Assembly: GCF_001522545.3 (NCBI RefSeq)
Contig: NC_031769.1
Span: 129,603,613-129,667,612, forward strand
Source: Parus major
Lineage: Eukaryota > Chordata > Aves > Passeriformes > Paridae
DNA: 64,000 nucleotides
Direction: 5' to 3'
Shown here: piece by piece, positions 38,801-53,800 of the stretch
How the letters are laid out: each line of letters opens with the position of its first letter
Position numbering within the stretch: the first letter of the stretch is position 1
Made by a program: the position numbers and the translations under genes
Notes under the pieces: generated by a model
Seen by the model: the letters and a program-made list of their open reading frames with translations, nothing else
Told to the model about the DNA's origin: nothing
Database searches by the model: none

Positions 38801-41800
38801 CACAGAACGTTGTTGTTTGGGATTGCTGCTTCTGACTTGAGCCAAGTGTTTTGTAATATGCACTGAGGACTTCATATGAGGAAACTGCAGACTGAAGCCC
38901 CAAGGTCCTTGTGACAGGAATGAGTTAAAATTATTCAGAAAGAAACCCTTTTCCTCATCTGAGATAATGCTCCTATGATTTGTAGATTGCTGCAAAATTC
39001 ACTTACATATTTGATGGGAAATTAGGAGGAAAAACCATCACTGCTAGTAGTATTGAAAAAGAGCAAAACCATCACAGTGAAGATATGCAATCACAAACTG
39101 TTAACAAAAAATTCAATTGATTTTCATTATAAGAGGACAGATCTCTGAACGTTCTCAGTTAAAGATGCATTATATGAGAGGAGCTCTTATTGTGAGGCTG
39201 GGGGAAGCTTTAAGATATGGAAAACTGTTTTGAGACAGTTCAGTTGCCATCTGCTCTGAGGAGTTCTGAAGCAGGCTTTTCCAACCTTCTAGGATGTGCT
39301 TAGGAAGTTTGAAACCTTTTGGATGTTACTAAAATATAAATATTTAATACTACTACTGTTAATTTTAGTCAATTTCTCAGTTAGCTAATCACCTCCATAC
39401 TGATATTTTAGTAACAATTTAATTATTTAAGTCTTTATTATCTGCATAAAAAAAAACTGTGTTTCAGAATTGCATGACAAGCTTTCAGTTTTCTGGGGGC
39501 AGTGTTTACCCTCTGTCACATTTAAAGTGATTGGAATTGCAGTACTGCAAATCATCAGTATGTTTTTCAGTTTGAGAGGATTTCTTTTTCTTTTCAGAAA
39601 ATGTTTTAGTAGCAAAATTTTGACATCAGCTTTGGGTTTTAAAGGGTTTATTTGCTAGTTTTAATAATGGCTGAATTGTTCTGTTCTTGTGAGTAGTGGT
39701 ACAGCATGTTAAAAGACAACTCTACAACAGTTTCTTGCCATATTGAATGGGGAAAAATCATAAAGAATTCTTGTGATGAATCTTTCTTTTGCCAGGCTCT
39801 TATTAAGCAGAAAAGCTTTGAAGGGAAGCTTCTAATTTCCTTAAATACTACTCTTTTATACTACTACACTTTTATACCACATAATATATACCAGTGGTAT
39901 ATATTATAATTACTCAAAGTGATTTTACTTTGTATGAAAGGCAGTAGGTATTCTTCAAGTCTAAAGGATATAGACTAAAGTATTTGAATTGAAAAATTGT
40001 AATCTGGCATTCTTTTAAATTCAGCAGACCATTGTTAACGCTTTTTGAGTGAAGAAAATATTTTTACATGTATTTCTAGGGCATTATTTGAGGTAGATTT
40101 TTGTTGCTATATGTATGTTTGGGGGAAAGGAATGATCTAAAAATAATACACAATTTCATTAATATTTACTGAGTATATTTATAAATGCTTATGTTATAAA
40201 ATGTCTTGAAAGTAAGATCACTAATCATGTGATAATATAGCATTTGACCAACTGAATTTGTTCCAGATATTTGGTTTTCAAGCAGCGCTGACTTCTTTGG
40301 ACAGCAAAGGATTATACTGCATCCCTGTTCCAGTTATCCCCTCATTCAGTACTGCTGTTTATGGCAAGCTGATCAAGTTCCCCAAATATTGGTGAGCATT
40401 AAGCCTGTACAGTGTGTTTAAGTCATGTGCACAATTACTTTTGCATTTTTAATGAGGGATTTAAAAACACCAAGCATTGTGTATATCCCTAAACTTCCCT
40501 CTATCCCTCTATCATATTGTGCTATTATACCTGTTATTATTCCTGGTTTCTTTGTGAGGATAGCTGTCAATAAACATTTTAAAGCCTTGTTTGGCTGAGG
40601 GAACTGGAGCGTGGTGCTAATGACACCAGGGTCATGGGTTCAATCCCTGGATGGGCCAGTCACTTGAGATCAGTGATCCTGGTGGGTCCCTTGCATATCT
40701 CCATGTTCTGTGATACAGAGGCCCTGTGGTAAGTGGCTTTCTTCTAGACCTTGTAGGTTTCTGGAACCAGTTGCCATTCTTTCTTGAGCTGATATAAAAG
40801 CTGAAGTTACATACGGATGGCAAGCTTGATGTTTTAACTGAGTAGATCAGTTTGGTTTTTTTTAAACTCAACCAAATAAAAAGCAACGAATTGCAGGGTA
40901 AAACCCCAAAGCATCCCAAACCTACACTTTTATTTGTTTCTCATTACAGTTGGAAGTGTTTCAACATTGTGATGAAGACATTTAAACTATTTGTAGTAAT
41001 TCAGATATTAAATACAAATATTTTTCTTCTGAAAACAGTTCTGTACTTTATTATGAAATGTGCTATATAATTTTTTTTTTGCCTTAATGCAATGGAAATT
41101 TAGTATTTAAATTTATCTCTACAGTTCAAATCTTGTGATCATAAATCTGTCTGTAATAGTGTATATTGATAGGTTGCATTTATAAAAACTGTTTTCAGAA
41201 AAATCCATTTTGACAATATTTTGGACAACGTATTAGCTTTCTTTATCCCTCATTTTGAGCAGGAGCTGTCTGTAATACTACTTTATGACTAAATCCATGC
41301 AAAAAAAAATTTACATAAAATGACAAGATAATGAAAAAACATGTTAGTGGTTAAATACTTTGGCTTCAAACATTGTATTGAATAGCTAAGTTGTAAGATA
41401 CATTTGCTTGTGAAACCTTAATAGATTACACAAAAAAGTCTCCTATGATTGTTCTTAGCATCATATAAAGAATATACTAATTTTTCTTTCACAAGCTGTG
41501 ATACCATGTTAAATGTAAATGGGTTTTAGCATTATCAGCACACCACCAGGTGGTAGCAGCCTAACTGATTTAGTCATATTTTCTGTCAATAATTTACAAG
41601 AGTATTAATGACTTAAAATTAGTTGCTGTTATGTTGTACCATTCTGCTTAAAAAAAAAAAGTTTTTAGGATACTGTATACTCAGCACTAACAGAGTACTT
41701 CAGGGCATTACAACTGACAGCCTTTCCTTATGTTATCTGACATTTAACACTAAGCTCTGGTTATTAATCCTGGTTAGCAAATTGCATGAATAAATCAGTG

Positions 41801-44800
41801 TTGAATGGCAAACTTTCATTTCTTACTATATTGTAAACCCCATGTTTAGTTGTGCAAACTAAAAAAAAATAAAAATTCAGTGATAAATTTTTAAATAAAT
41901 GTCATGTGACAATTTCATGGTATTCAAGTGCTGCTGCTTTCCCATGAGTGTGCTTGTGCTCTTCTGTGTGTGCTTGTGCTTGCTGTGCTCCATCTCTTGC
42001 TCGCTCACTCTTGGTTTCTTGTGCTTTTCCTTGTGCACTGTTTCACACTTGCCCTCACTCTGTCTCGTGTTCCTGGTCTTGCCCTTACATTCTCTGTATC
42101 GTGCATTCTTGGATTCTCCTGTGTAATCTGCCTCTCTCACATTCTTTGTCTCTCTTGTTAAAATGCATTGAATTACCATGCATGCCTAGTTGGAAAGAGC
42201 TGTAGTTTTGGGGAGTGGAGGCAGAGGAATGGTCCTGTCTTAAAACAGCAAAACCATCTACTGGCATTTATTAGAAGATACTGTTAGACCAGCACTTACT
42301 GCAGTACTGTGGACTGGTGTGTTTTGCTGGTTTTCTCACTTTTTTCCTGTAGTTTAATTTCTTCTTTATATGGCTTATTTATTTATTAATGAAATTAAAA
42401 AAAACTTTAAAAAATGAACTTTGTCCAACAATTTATCTAAACTAAGCAACACCAATTTGTGAGTAATAAAGTAGAAAAACAAATGAGTACAGCAGCAGCC
42501 TGGTTAAATGAAGTGTAGTTTGAAGTGAATAAAACTCCAGATGAAATGCATCAAATAGCACTTCAACTAAATCGAAATCAGCATGAGGACTGAGAGCTTC
42601 ATTGAAGTCATGCAGTGAGTGAGAATTAGTCTGGTAGGATAACCTGGTAATGTCATTAAACTTAAATTCAGTCCTCCCTCCCAAATTATACCACCTGCTT
42701 TATTTGGATTTGTGGATTTCACATTCCAGGGTTTCTTAAAGTACACACATCTGATGCTACACATGTTCTTCTATTTCTTCTTAGAAAATACATACCACAG
42801 ACCATACCTTTTAAAAACAAAGACATTTTATGAACTGTTATGGAATCCCTTAGGTAGTATGTTTTGAGTTAGCAGTGAAAATCTCAACTTTATTTCTGAC
42901 ATAAATCAGTAGAATAGGTTTCTTTTCTAGTTTCAGTAAAATAATCTCAAACTTACTGTTTTATACAGTGTATAAAATACTGCAGTAATATTAATTTTTT
43001 AAAACTAGTTGATAAACATTGTCACGATGTCTTAAGAGATAAAATGTCATTGTCAGCCCAACAAATTCCAGTGAATAATCATAAATGATCATAAAGTGCT
43101 CTTTACCTATTAGATTGGTGTCTCTTTTAATTTCAGTTAGTACACTTTTGTTGTATAAAAGAAATGTACTCAAACTCAGTAGTTAACTAAGTCTTGGACA
43201 TCTTTTAAATTGCATAGCTAATCTGTTTTTATTGGAAAGTACAAACCATCTGGTCTTTTGTTTTTGTCAAGCGTAACAAGATGCAAAATACAATGTTAAT
43301 GTCAATATTTTACAACTGCTTTATGTAGTGTTGCATGCCAGATTGTAAAGCAGCTTTCAGAGCTTTCAGGAGGATGTCTAAAACCAACTGAGAATTAGCA
43401 GAATATGGTTAAAAGCCTTGAGTGAATGACAAGAATGTTTATTGCCAAACAGAAATCTTGAGAGGAATTAGCTGATACTCTTATTCTTTTGGCTTCAATG
43501 TCTGTGGTAACAGATGAAGTAATCTGGTGTATGACACTTCAGTGTTATAACCTTCTATCATTTCTAAGATACCACTTCATTGTACTTGTGAAGAATGCTA
43601 ACTTAACAGTATAGAATATGGATTCATAATAGCCTTTCTTTTACTTTTCTGATATCTGATTGACAGTGAAGTGTCCTCTCTATATTTTGAGCTACATATC
43701 AGTCTAGTTATGGTTGTTATTTTATTGCTTTTCTTAACCTGTCTTCTCTAAAGAAGTCTTCCAGACTTGTGGTTTTGTTTTTCTTTATCATGTCTGTAGG
43801 AAGTTTTTCACTTACTGTCTCTACCTGTGACAGATTTTGAGACTCTGAGCTCTGGTAGAGTAAGGTTATAAATGAAGGTGATGTCATTATCCCCAACTCC
43901 TTTGTGGTCAGCTTCTTGGTCCTGAAAGTAGTCTACTTTCAATAGATCTGTTTCCTTGGTAGTGAGTCCCCTCTTTATTATTTGGATACCAGAGTAATAG
44001 CCGCGGGTTTGCTTCTTTCAAGGAAGCACTGAAATACAGAATTGACTAATAGCTAGTCATGTTAAGTTTGAGTGTGTGAATTAGCTTTTTATAAACAGGT
44101 TGAGGACTTGCTGGGTAAATTATTATCTAGGACTTCATGGTCTGCACTTGAGTTGTTAGAGAGTACAGAGCATTTAATTGATTGTTCTTGAGGTTTTACT
44201 CTGTCAGAACAAAAAATCTTGAATAGAAACTTGCAATTAGATCTCAATAATTATTAGTAAAGGAAGAACAGTCTTTGAGATGCTTAATAGATACAATTTC
44301 TTCAAAGATTCTTTCATTTGAGCTGTACTCTGCAGACTGTCTTGAGACATAAATTTCAGTTTAAATACAAGCAGTGTGCTAATCTCCATCAAGATTCATC
44401 TTTCTGATGAAGAGGGATTTTTGGTAACCGGAGATTTGATTTATGTTGGCACTGTAGTTTCATTTCTTCAGTGCTTTTATTGAAGTGCTAATCAATGTTG
44501 ACAAAAGCTGAAACGGGTTTAACATTTGCTTTGCTGTTAAAGACAGTCACATGTATCATACGCTGGGCACTTCAACTGTTCAGAGATCTGTCATTTGTTT
44601 CACTTGTGAAAGCTGTGAATTACAGACCTGACATAGTTACTTTATTAATATGTGCCCTTCTGAAAGATCACTTAGGAAATTTAGATGCAGCGCTCTTCAC
44701 ATGGAATGAATATGTCTATTTTCTGTAGGCTCTTGGTGAACTCTCAAGGATATTTATATAGCATAGCTGTGCTTAATATTTCAACGCAGATTTAAATGTA

Positions 44801-47800
44801 AAAGTAAACATTTATCGTGTCCTTAGAATCTGCTACATGTGGATTGGCACATAAGTTTATAACTGCCTTTTGGCTAACTATTATGCAAAGATTTTGAAAA
44901 ATATACTTTGCCACCAACCTGGACATCAGCATTTTGTTGTCTTACTTGACTTCCTTGCTTTTATTTTGATTTTGTCGTGGTGTAGTTGTGAAATGGTTGC
45001 TTCATACACAAAATTCAGTTTCTCTTTTATTTTCTAGTTTTAATATTAACATCACAAAACCTGAGGACTCTAACTCCTTCATTACCACTGTATAGATTTT
45101 TGCTCAAACTTTTGTTATTGTAAAGGTGTTTGTATTTTTATATAGCTTTACTTCCATTTTCTTCCATCATGTGCCCCCTTAGAAGGCAAACATCCCTCTC
45201 TTAATCAAAGTTATGTACCTGATGTGCCATACAGTTAAGTTATATTCTTATTTATAGAATTAATTCTTAGACTCATTACACAATTGAGTAAGGTCATTGT
45301 AGGTTCTAACCAGGATGTGAACCTGCTCATGTCTGCTTCAGGGGTTGTCTTGTAAATACTGTATACATTTAGTGGTATCCCTGTGAATTGACAGGGGTGA
45401 GAGCACTTCATATTGATCTGCAAGGAGAGTGGTAGATGAGAATCTGGCTTCTTACACATTAACAAGTTATTTAGCAAGGAAATTAGGTTCCACTAACATG
45501 GCCTTTACCAAGGTACTACTGTGATGACAGCAGGAGATTTTAGGATTTGCTGCTCACCAAAGAGAAGATTAAAAGTGTATAATGTGGGATCAGGTGAACT
45601 ATCTGTTTTTGCTACTTTTTTGACAAAAGCATCTTTGCAGGGCATGTCCAGTGGAGTAATCTGCTTAGGACTAGAAATCGTAGTAGGTTTATGAGCTTCA
45701 AAGTCATGAGATTTAGCTGTCATGACATTTAGTGTAGTTGTGGTAGTAGGAGTCAAGCAGATCCTATTGGCAGGTAACACAGAGCCTACTATCCACAAAC
45801 TATGAGCATTAGATCATAAATCTAGGAAGTTTTCCCATAAATTGACACTTAGGTCTTGATTTTGGCAGCCTGTTTTATTGGCTAGTCACAGTAGATCAAG
45901 AGCAATGTCAATTTAGATTGGGTGTGGATTGCATTTGAGGGGCGTGCTCATTTCTTGGGTCAGAAGCAAAAACAGGTTGAAAACACATGAAACCCATTTT
46001 GTAGCATTCAGTTGTGACTATTAGTTATGTCAGTAATTGAATTTAACTGCCAGAGGAAAATTTTGGGTATTCTTCAAAACAGAAAATATCTAGGGTTGAA
46101 TGCATGAACAGATGCATTCAGTGTATGGGACAGGAGAGTTTCAGCCACCTCAGCATTGTTTCAGTTATATCTGGAAAGTGTTAAAACCTGTTTGAACTGT
46201 TGATGTATGCCAGTGATAGGGGGCTGTGCAAAAGCAGAATACAACAGTCATTCTCCTGGGTTCTGCAGAGGGGGTTGTGTAGTACTGCCTCATGTGAGCA
46301 GTGAGAGCAACACAGTAAGGAGCATGCTGGCTTGCTTCAGCATTGTCCACTTCTCTCCTATTGCTTAGAAAATGCATCAAAGTACATAGTACTAAATCAC
46401 ATTTTAAAAAAATTAATTTATTAGTAGCTGGTTTTGGTAGGACATTAGGTGAGCAGTGACTGACACTTTCAGAAGTTTGATTAACTGTGCATCTTAGTGT
46501 TTGAGGAGTAGGTATGTCAATGTAGTTTAGCACACATGATATGTATAGAGTATACTTGGGTATATATACACACAATATATAGTAATATATATATTGTGAA
46601 CAGTAATGTAGGGATATAACAGCTTTAACAGAAGTACTTTTCATTGATTTAACATATCTTGCTTTATAAAAGTTCAAGGGGGTTGTGCTTGTGTATAAGG
46701 ATGAAGATGCTTAAAGAACTTGTGTGGAACATTTCTAATCTGCAGTGATATAAACATTTTGAGTTTCAATAAGAATGTTTTGGGGCAATTTTCAACTGCC
46801 CTGTTCTGGAAGGAGATGTTGTTGGTTACCAAGAAAAGCACTTGGAACAGGAAGGGTTTTGCATGCTGTGTACATGACTTGCAGCTTGATTAGTGTAACA
46901 ACAGATTAACTTCAGTTGCAAACCTCAAGTTTAATTTTTTTTTTTTTAAATCAAGTCCAGATCAAATGTTACTGTTTCTCAGCAGATGTGGCAGGCAGCA
47001 TTCAGCAAATCTGTTCAAAGTGCACTTACAGTCAATGTAAATTGGAAGCAGTTGTACTGTTCAGTATTGTCCACGAGGAGGAAATTCAGCAGAGCTGACA
47101 CTGAAGGGTAGCCATTGGGTTGTGTTTCCAGTGTAGTTATTTAGACTAATTAATTGTTAAGTCTCTTCAGTGAAAGTAAATTAAGTTTATTAACAAATGT
47201 CTGTCCAGGGAAAGTGATTGCACACAGTGAATACTTAATCCTGGTTTTTGTAAGTGTTACCATCAGGATTTTCTGGCCTTTGTACTAGAAACAAGCAAAT
47301 GGTAATTTAAAATGTGAAGGATTTTCAGAGTTGAAGCTGCATTTTGATTAGAGACCAATGAAATGTATTAAAAACCCAGTCTTAAAGCTGAAATGCTGTT
47401 ATGTAGCATAGATCCTAAAGAAAAACTGAATCCCTGATACATATTTCTTTTGCACTGGATGTATTTAGAAATTCTGTTTCTCTTAGCGGTAACACTATAT
47501 AAAGGACCTGTTAGGATTTTCAGTACTGGATATTCTCAGCTATGAGGCTTTACCCAGTAGAATCTGGCTAGAAAGATGCAGTGGTGGCAGTTCTTTGCAC
47601 AAAGTTTGTCCTTTGTTTCTCCAGAATTTTATCTGGAGTTTGGTGCCTTTTTTTTCTGCCTGTAAGTGAATCTGTGAATTATGAAGAGAAACACAGTCTC
47701 TGTGTTGGTATCTCTGCTGCTAAATAGCACTGCTAGAAACCCATCTGTGACCCTGAGGCTTGGTGTTTTCTCATGTCTCAGTTCATATACACATACCTCC

Positions 47801-50800
47801 CTGTAGCTTTCCTTTCCACTTCCAAAAGGCAGGGGAAAAAAAAAAATAGATCTAAGAAGGACATATATTGAGGCTTCAGAGTGAGGACAGCTTCTGATAT
47901 GCTTGGTCCCTTCAGCATTGTGTTGAGCTGCCCTGGCCTGAGGTTGGCAGAGAGCAAGTGAACAGGTCAACAGTTCGCACAGCACAGACCATTACTGGAG
48001 CCAGCACTCAGCCTCCAGAGTGGAGAAAATGGCAAAAAGGGATGCTTGAAACTTGCACACTGAAACTGAATGTGGTGTCGTTCTGCCAGCCAGCCCCAAT
48101 CAAATGTTAGTTATGACACAGAATTCTGAAGAGGTGTGTTGCAGTTTTTCTCTTACCTTTCCCCTTTTTCTTTGCATCTTCTTTTTAAGGTAATGCTGTG
48201 GGAGTTGATGGGATTCAAAGTACTGTTTTAAGAATTTGTAGTCATTAAATACAATAACTTGGGAAAAAAATGGCCTTTCATTCATTAGGACTTGGAATAA
48301 TTCTACAGGGAGCTGTTAGATTATTCACCTTGTGCACCGAATAATCCACCTTCACCAAAGCTTTGTGTTTACTTCACAGATAAGCTATGTGCTTATCAAT
48401 TAAGCTAAATAGAGTTGCTGATTTTGTTTATCTTTTTATTTTTACCATCCTTATGCTCATGGAGCATTGTCATGTTGCTGGCCAAACTGTAGCATATCTT
48501 TTCTTGACTCTACTAGAGCTTCACTCTCAAGTGGTAGGCACTACTTCCACCTGAAGTGAGGTACCAGAAACCAGAGTTAAATTACTCACCTACTTTGACA
48601 AGCCCATCAGTGTGACTCTCATTTGAAGCTGATACCCATGATAAATGGTGACTGAAAACATTTTATTTAAAAACAAACTGTATTTATCTTGACTCAACCC
48701 AAATATGGATGTCCAGCTGTCCATAGTATCTTAGCATCTTTACTGCATGTGTTCATCTCAAGGTGGAAGAAACATACTGTCCTGTGTCCAGTATCATTTG
48801 TTTGCTGTATTCTCCTCATGCTTGTTCCCTCTGTCACCCAGAGATGCTTTTTATTTTTTCCTAGAACAATCCTTCTCATAGATCAGGATCTCTTTAATTT
48901 TAAGCTGGGGGTTGTTTTCCTTACACATAAACAATATGCATTCTCAGCATTTTTCCTCAATCACTTCTATCCTACTTGGTTTATAGGTTTGTATTCTTTA
49001 TTACTATTTCTTTAGCAATGTCACTTAAAGGAAGTTAAAGTAACCTGTCAGGTGTACATACTGAGGAACAGCATTGAATGAGTACTGAGGTGCAGTGCTA
49101 GATGCATGTAAACATTTGGATCTCCATTTGGGCCTGTATGTTTGTTAAACATTATCTGCTTTGGATTTTGTTTTAATCTTCTAAAAGGCGGAAGCTCCCG
49201 GTTTCTGGACTAGATTTTTAGCATGGTGTATTTTGGATGGGAATGTTAGAGGGCATTTGAACAAACAACAAAAAAGAGAACAAGAAAAGAGAACAGGCTC
49301 AGGTGGGATATGAAGCCTTTAAATATAAACTATGAAAATAAAACTTGTTTATCAGCTTTGGAAATCATTATACCTGTTGTAGATACTTCTGACATCAATG
49401 CAAGAAATAGAAAGGATTATGTTAGTTCAGGCACCAATACAGAAATTGGTTTTTTTTTCAATTGATCAGATTTTTTTTTTCCCTCATTATAATGTGTGGG
49501 ATTTTTTAAAGAAAAGCCAATATGATTCTTTCTTTGGTGATGTTTAACTATTTTTTTCTTTGAATTTAGTGGCTGATTCCGAAATGAACAATTGAATAGA
49601 AGGAAATATTTGGTAAACACGATTAGAATATTTATTTGATAATGAAGAAATATCCAGGGAGAATGAGAGACTTAAGAACCTGATTTTTAAACCAGGTCAT
49701 ATTTTAAATAAGCAAATGGAATTGGGACTTCTATAATGTCACTTAGTCCGTTGCTCTGAAAGTACTTGTATATCTTTGATTTTGCATATGTTGGATTTGG
49801 CTGTGCATACATATAATACAATAAAATATCTTTTGGGTTTGTTTTACTGACAATATCTTCATTTTCTGTGTATGTGATAATTTTGATGGTCTTGAAGACT
49901 CACTAGGGCTTATGGAGTTTTCAATTAATTAAATAGATGCTATGAGACACAGAATAGATCAAAACTGAACATGGGAAAACTATATCCATAGAATCTGCTT
50001 CAAAGCTTGTATTCTGTTTGAGTTATGAATGTTGTAAATGTAGTGCTAGAGTCAGTGCTTAAAGATGGTAAATTTAGATTTAACAATAATTTTAGTCTTT
50101 GAAGGATAAAGTATTATGCATTTACTGAGATTTAATGTTTTGCTTTAAATAGCTTTTGACAGCCTTTAAAATTCTTTTGAGGTTGATACTTAATGAGGCC
50201 ACAAAATAATAATTTTAAAGTCTTTGTACTCTTTCTGCAGTTATGCAATGTGTACATGTGAACCATTAGCACACCTTGTCCATTCATGTCCTTGCTGTTG
50301 AAGACACCCTTGATCCATCCTTTGCTTTATTAAAGGCTTTTCTGGTAATCAGAAAAACAAAACATGCTTCCCTGTTTCTAGCAACTTCTTTTTAATGCTG
50401 TAACTTCTCTCTTAAAGGATAGTGGAACTGGCTTTGGAGGTACTGCAAGGCACAGAGTTAAGTCATTTTATTTAGCAGTGAGGTTGGGTTGAAAGGATTG
50501 CTCTTCCAACCCCAGCCATTGTGATTTACCTTTCTGGATTTGACGGAATTCAGATGCAGAAGTACAGCTTTATTTTTTTAGTCCTGTGTATTTTGTTGGT
50601 GACATTTCCATTTAAGGCAATAATTTTGTTCAGATACTGATTTTGTTTTGCTAATGCACACATGCACCTTCTTACTACTCTGTCTAGCCATAAAAAAAAT
50701 TGCCAGAATTTCAACTAACCTTTTTCCTCTGTGTAAATGTCTCTTCTTATCACCAAAATACAGCATGTGAAAGTTTTTAGTAGAAGAAATTCAGAAAAGC

Positions 50801-53800
50801 CCCCAAGTCACAGCCCACTTAGCTTTTTGGACAATTTTTTTTACTGAGATCAGTTGTTAGTGTTTACTTCAAGTTGGGGTTGTGTTCAGCTCTTAAATCT
50901 TTAGCAAGGAATTTGAAACTGTGTTACTTTCCAAGAAGACCTTTGAACTGGGTTTGTCAGTGCAGTTTTCTTCACTGAGCACCAGCATGTTTGAGCCCTT
51001 CTGGCTCCCTGTTTTACCTGCTAATGGCAACCAAATGGTTCTGTGTGGCAGATTTAGAGGATTGATTTAATGGCTGTTTCTGCTGCTTCTGGGATTGTGT
51101 GAAGGGGGAAAGAGGAGAGGGGAAGGGAGAGGATGGGGTTACTTCCCTAGACAATAAAGCAGGCTGCACTGTGGGAAGCCCATTCCCCAAACTCTGAAAC
51201 AACCCTGGTGGCTCCTGAGATTGGATACGCTGTAGTATCCAAAGCAGTGGTACTGGATTTATAAAAGCTATAAAAAAAGAGTAATGTTTGCTCTGTTTTA
51301 ATAAATATTTTTGTGGTTTGGAGGTTTATGGCCACTGACAACTTTTACCTGGTCACCTCTGTTAGTTTTGGTCATCTGCAGCTGTTTAGTTACAGCATCA
51401 GCAAGTTTCAGCTGATTCCTTCATGTCCCCCACCCACAGCTAACATTTACCTACAAGATAAGTGATAATGATGACTGGAATTTAGTTTAGCATTGCTGCT
51501 TTTTCATGTAGGATCTCTGTCTCAGGAAAAGATACAAGGCACAATTAAAATGTAGGTGTAGAAGTTCTCTGCTTTTCACATGATCGATTCTCTTTGTACT
51601 ACTTTCATTAAGCAGTGATTCCCTATTGAATGTCCCTGCTCTTTCCAGACTTCCTTCTGGCTTTTTTTTTTTTTTTGTAATACATTATGATTTTTGGCTG
51701 CTGTAATGAATACTGATTTTTCTCATGGTCTTTATATTTGGATCTTTTGGAACATAATGCAGCTGTCATATCCCTTCCCTTGTTCTCACTAACACCCATT
51801 AGCTACAGGAGGATTCCTAGATCCAAGTAAAAAAGACCTTCTCACAGAAGTAAAGAAAGACTGGATGTTTAAAGTGTAAGTAATTAAAAAAGTCCAGAAT
51901 GCACATTGAGGGCGTTCCATGAGGAAAGTTTCATACCCCTTTTTTCAGATCTCTACCCCATGCCTTGTGGAGTTCTGGAGATGCAGTTCTTTAAAGATAT
52001 AACTTTATGCTTAATATATATGGTTTACGTACATCAAAACTGTAAATAAATAAAGAAGACTGAGGTCTGCTTGTTACCTCCATGGAGAAGGGAACTTGTA
52101 ATTTTAGTCTTATGTATTAAAATATATATCATATCACTGATGATTATTTCTGGAAACAAGTATTAATTAGTGCTTAGAAAAAGAGTTTCTTGCAGAGAAG
52201 GAAGTAGGAGTTAGTCACTGACATCCACTTGCAGTTTGATGGCCATTCAGATCACTAGCATCTGTCCCATTGATGAGTCGCTAAGCTGAATTTGATCTAC
52301 ACATCCTAAATATGTTTCTCTAATGCAGCTGCAGGTTTAAGATGTTCCTGCATTGCAATTTCAGCAGCCACCTTAGTTTATCGTGTGTCCAAAAATAAGA
52401 CTGAAAACCCCTTGTTTGAGTTCAGATCTGTTGCATTTTGAGCTCAGATCTGTTGCATTTTGAGGCACATAGCCAATGACCAAGCTACAAGTGATCATAG
52501 ACTGCTTTCTTGCCTGCTTCATGAAACATTTCATCCACAGGTAAAAAGACTCATCTGATGCTTAGTAAGGCTCAAATCATTTGGGGGGAAATTAGAACTT
52601 TCCAGGTGTTTGGTTCTTTTTGTATACTTTCTTCTAATGGTGTCCTCTCATGGTGTCTCTGTCACCATTTCTCACTTCTTTTGCTGCTTCACAAACCAGT
52701 AGTATTATTTGCATGTAACAATCATAATTTTTAATCTAGTGGTCAAAACTTCAATGTTCAGCTGGGACAAAATGAATAAAATTATTTTAAAAACAACCCA
52801 GGTTTAGAGCTGCTAACATGTAAATTCTTTGCTTAAAAGGGATTTTTTCAAGGTTTCTTCCTTTTACGTATTTTTGATTTCATATAATGAAATTTTAATT
52901 TTTGTTCTTGTAATATGCATTTACTTTTGCTGTGCTGTATAAAGCTGGATTTTATTGCTTCACACACTGTACTGAGAATTGAGAATGGATAGTCTCTGTT
53001 CATTTTCTAAGCTATATTAAAATTTATACTCAGCCTGTATTGTTTTGTTTTTAAAATTTTTTGTAAATCTGGGGGGAATTTTTTTAAGTTTGCATCTGAC
53101 TGAACACTTTGCAAAAGTGTTGTCATCACTGGCATCTTATATTTCAGAGTTGATGTTAAAAAAGCTGTACAGAAGTCCATTTTAAAATGATAGTATTTTT
53201 CTCTTCTAATGCTGTATCTAAAATTTTCAGATATGCCATGTTAATACATTAATTTACTGAAAAAAATTAAAAAATTGGTGAATCTCTAAGTTTGTTGTTT
53301 TCTCCCTTGTAATAAATTGTGTGATTAACAGTGTTTCCTACAAATAAGAGGCCAAGGCACTGCAGCTCCTGAAAATTCCCCTATGTCAGAGATGATGTAG
53401 GGTACCAGGCAGCCTTTAGTGAAGAGTATAGATGAATAAAAGTTGAAGACATTAGTCTTGGAGATGTTTTTGGAATGAAGTGTTCTAAAGCAAGTTTAAT
53501 TGTTTGACTTTTTTTTAATAGTAACTAACTTCATCCTCTAGCATGAAAATTTGTATGTTGCTCTCTGAAGACTGAAAATTGTGTTAGTACATGTGAACAT
53601 GTGATAAGTTTGAGTTTTTTTGTGAATAACAGTGACTTCAGTTTGGCATTTCAAACAATAATAGTTCCATTTCCCTTCCTGCATGTTCTCTTCAGAGGTT
53701 TGATATTTTTCATTATGAAACTAGACATGGTTTCCTTTAAAATAATAATAGTTACTTAAATATGAAGAAAAATGATCAAAATTTTAATTTTATAAAAATT

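Noticed and set aside
41948..42205. Cys/Ser-rich open frame in the pyrimidine tract
   Set aside because: All three plus frames are open here because of base composition, so the frame carries no coding evidence.
46165..46677. 170-codon open frame on the minus strand in intron 16
   Set aside because: No recognisable domain, Tyr/Ile/Cys composition typical of translated A+T-rich DNA, no splice or promoter context, and it overlaps a TA-rich hairpin.
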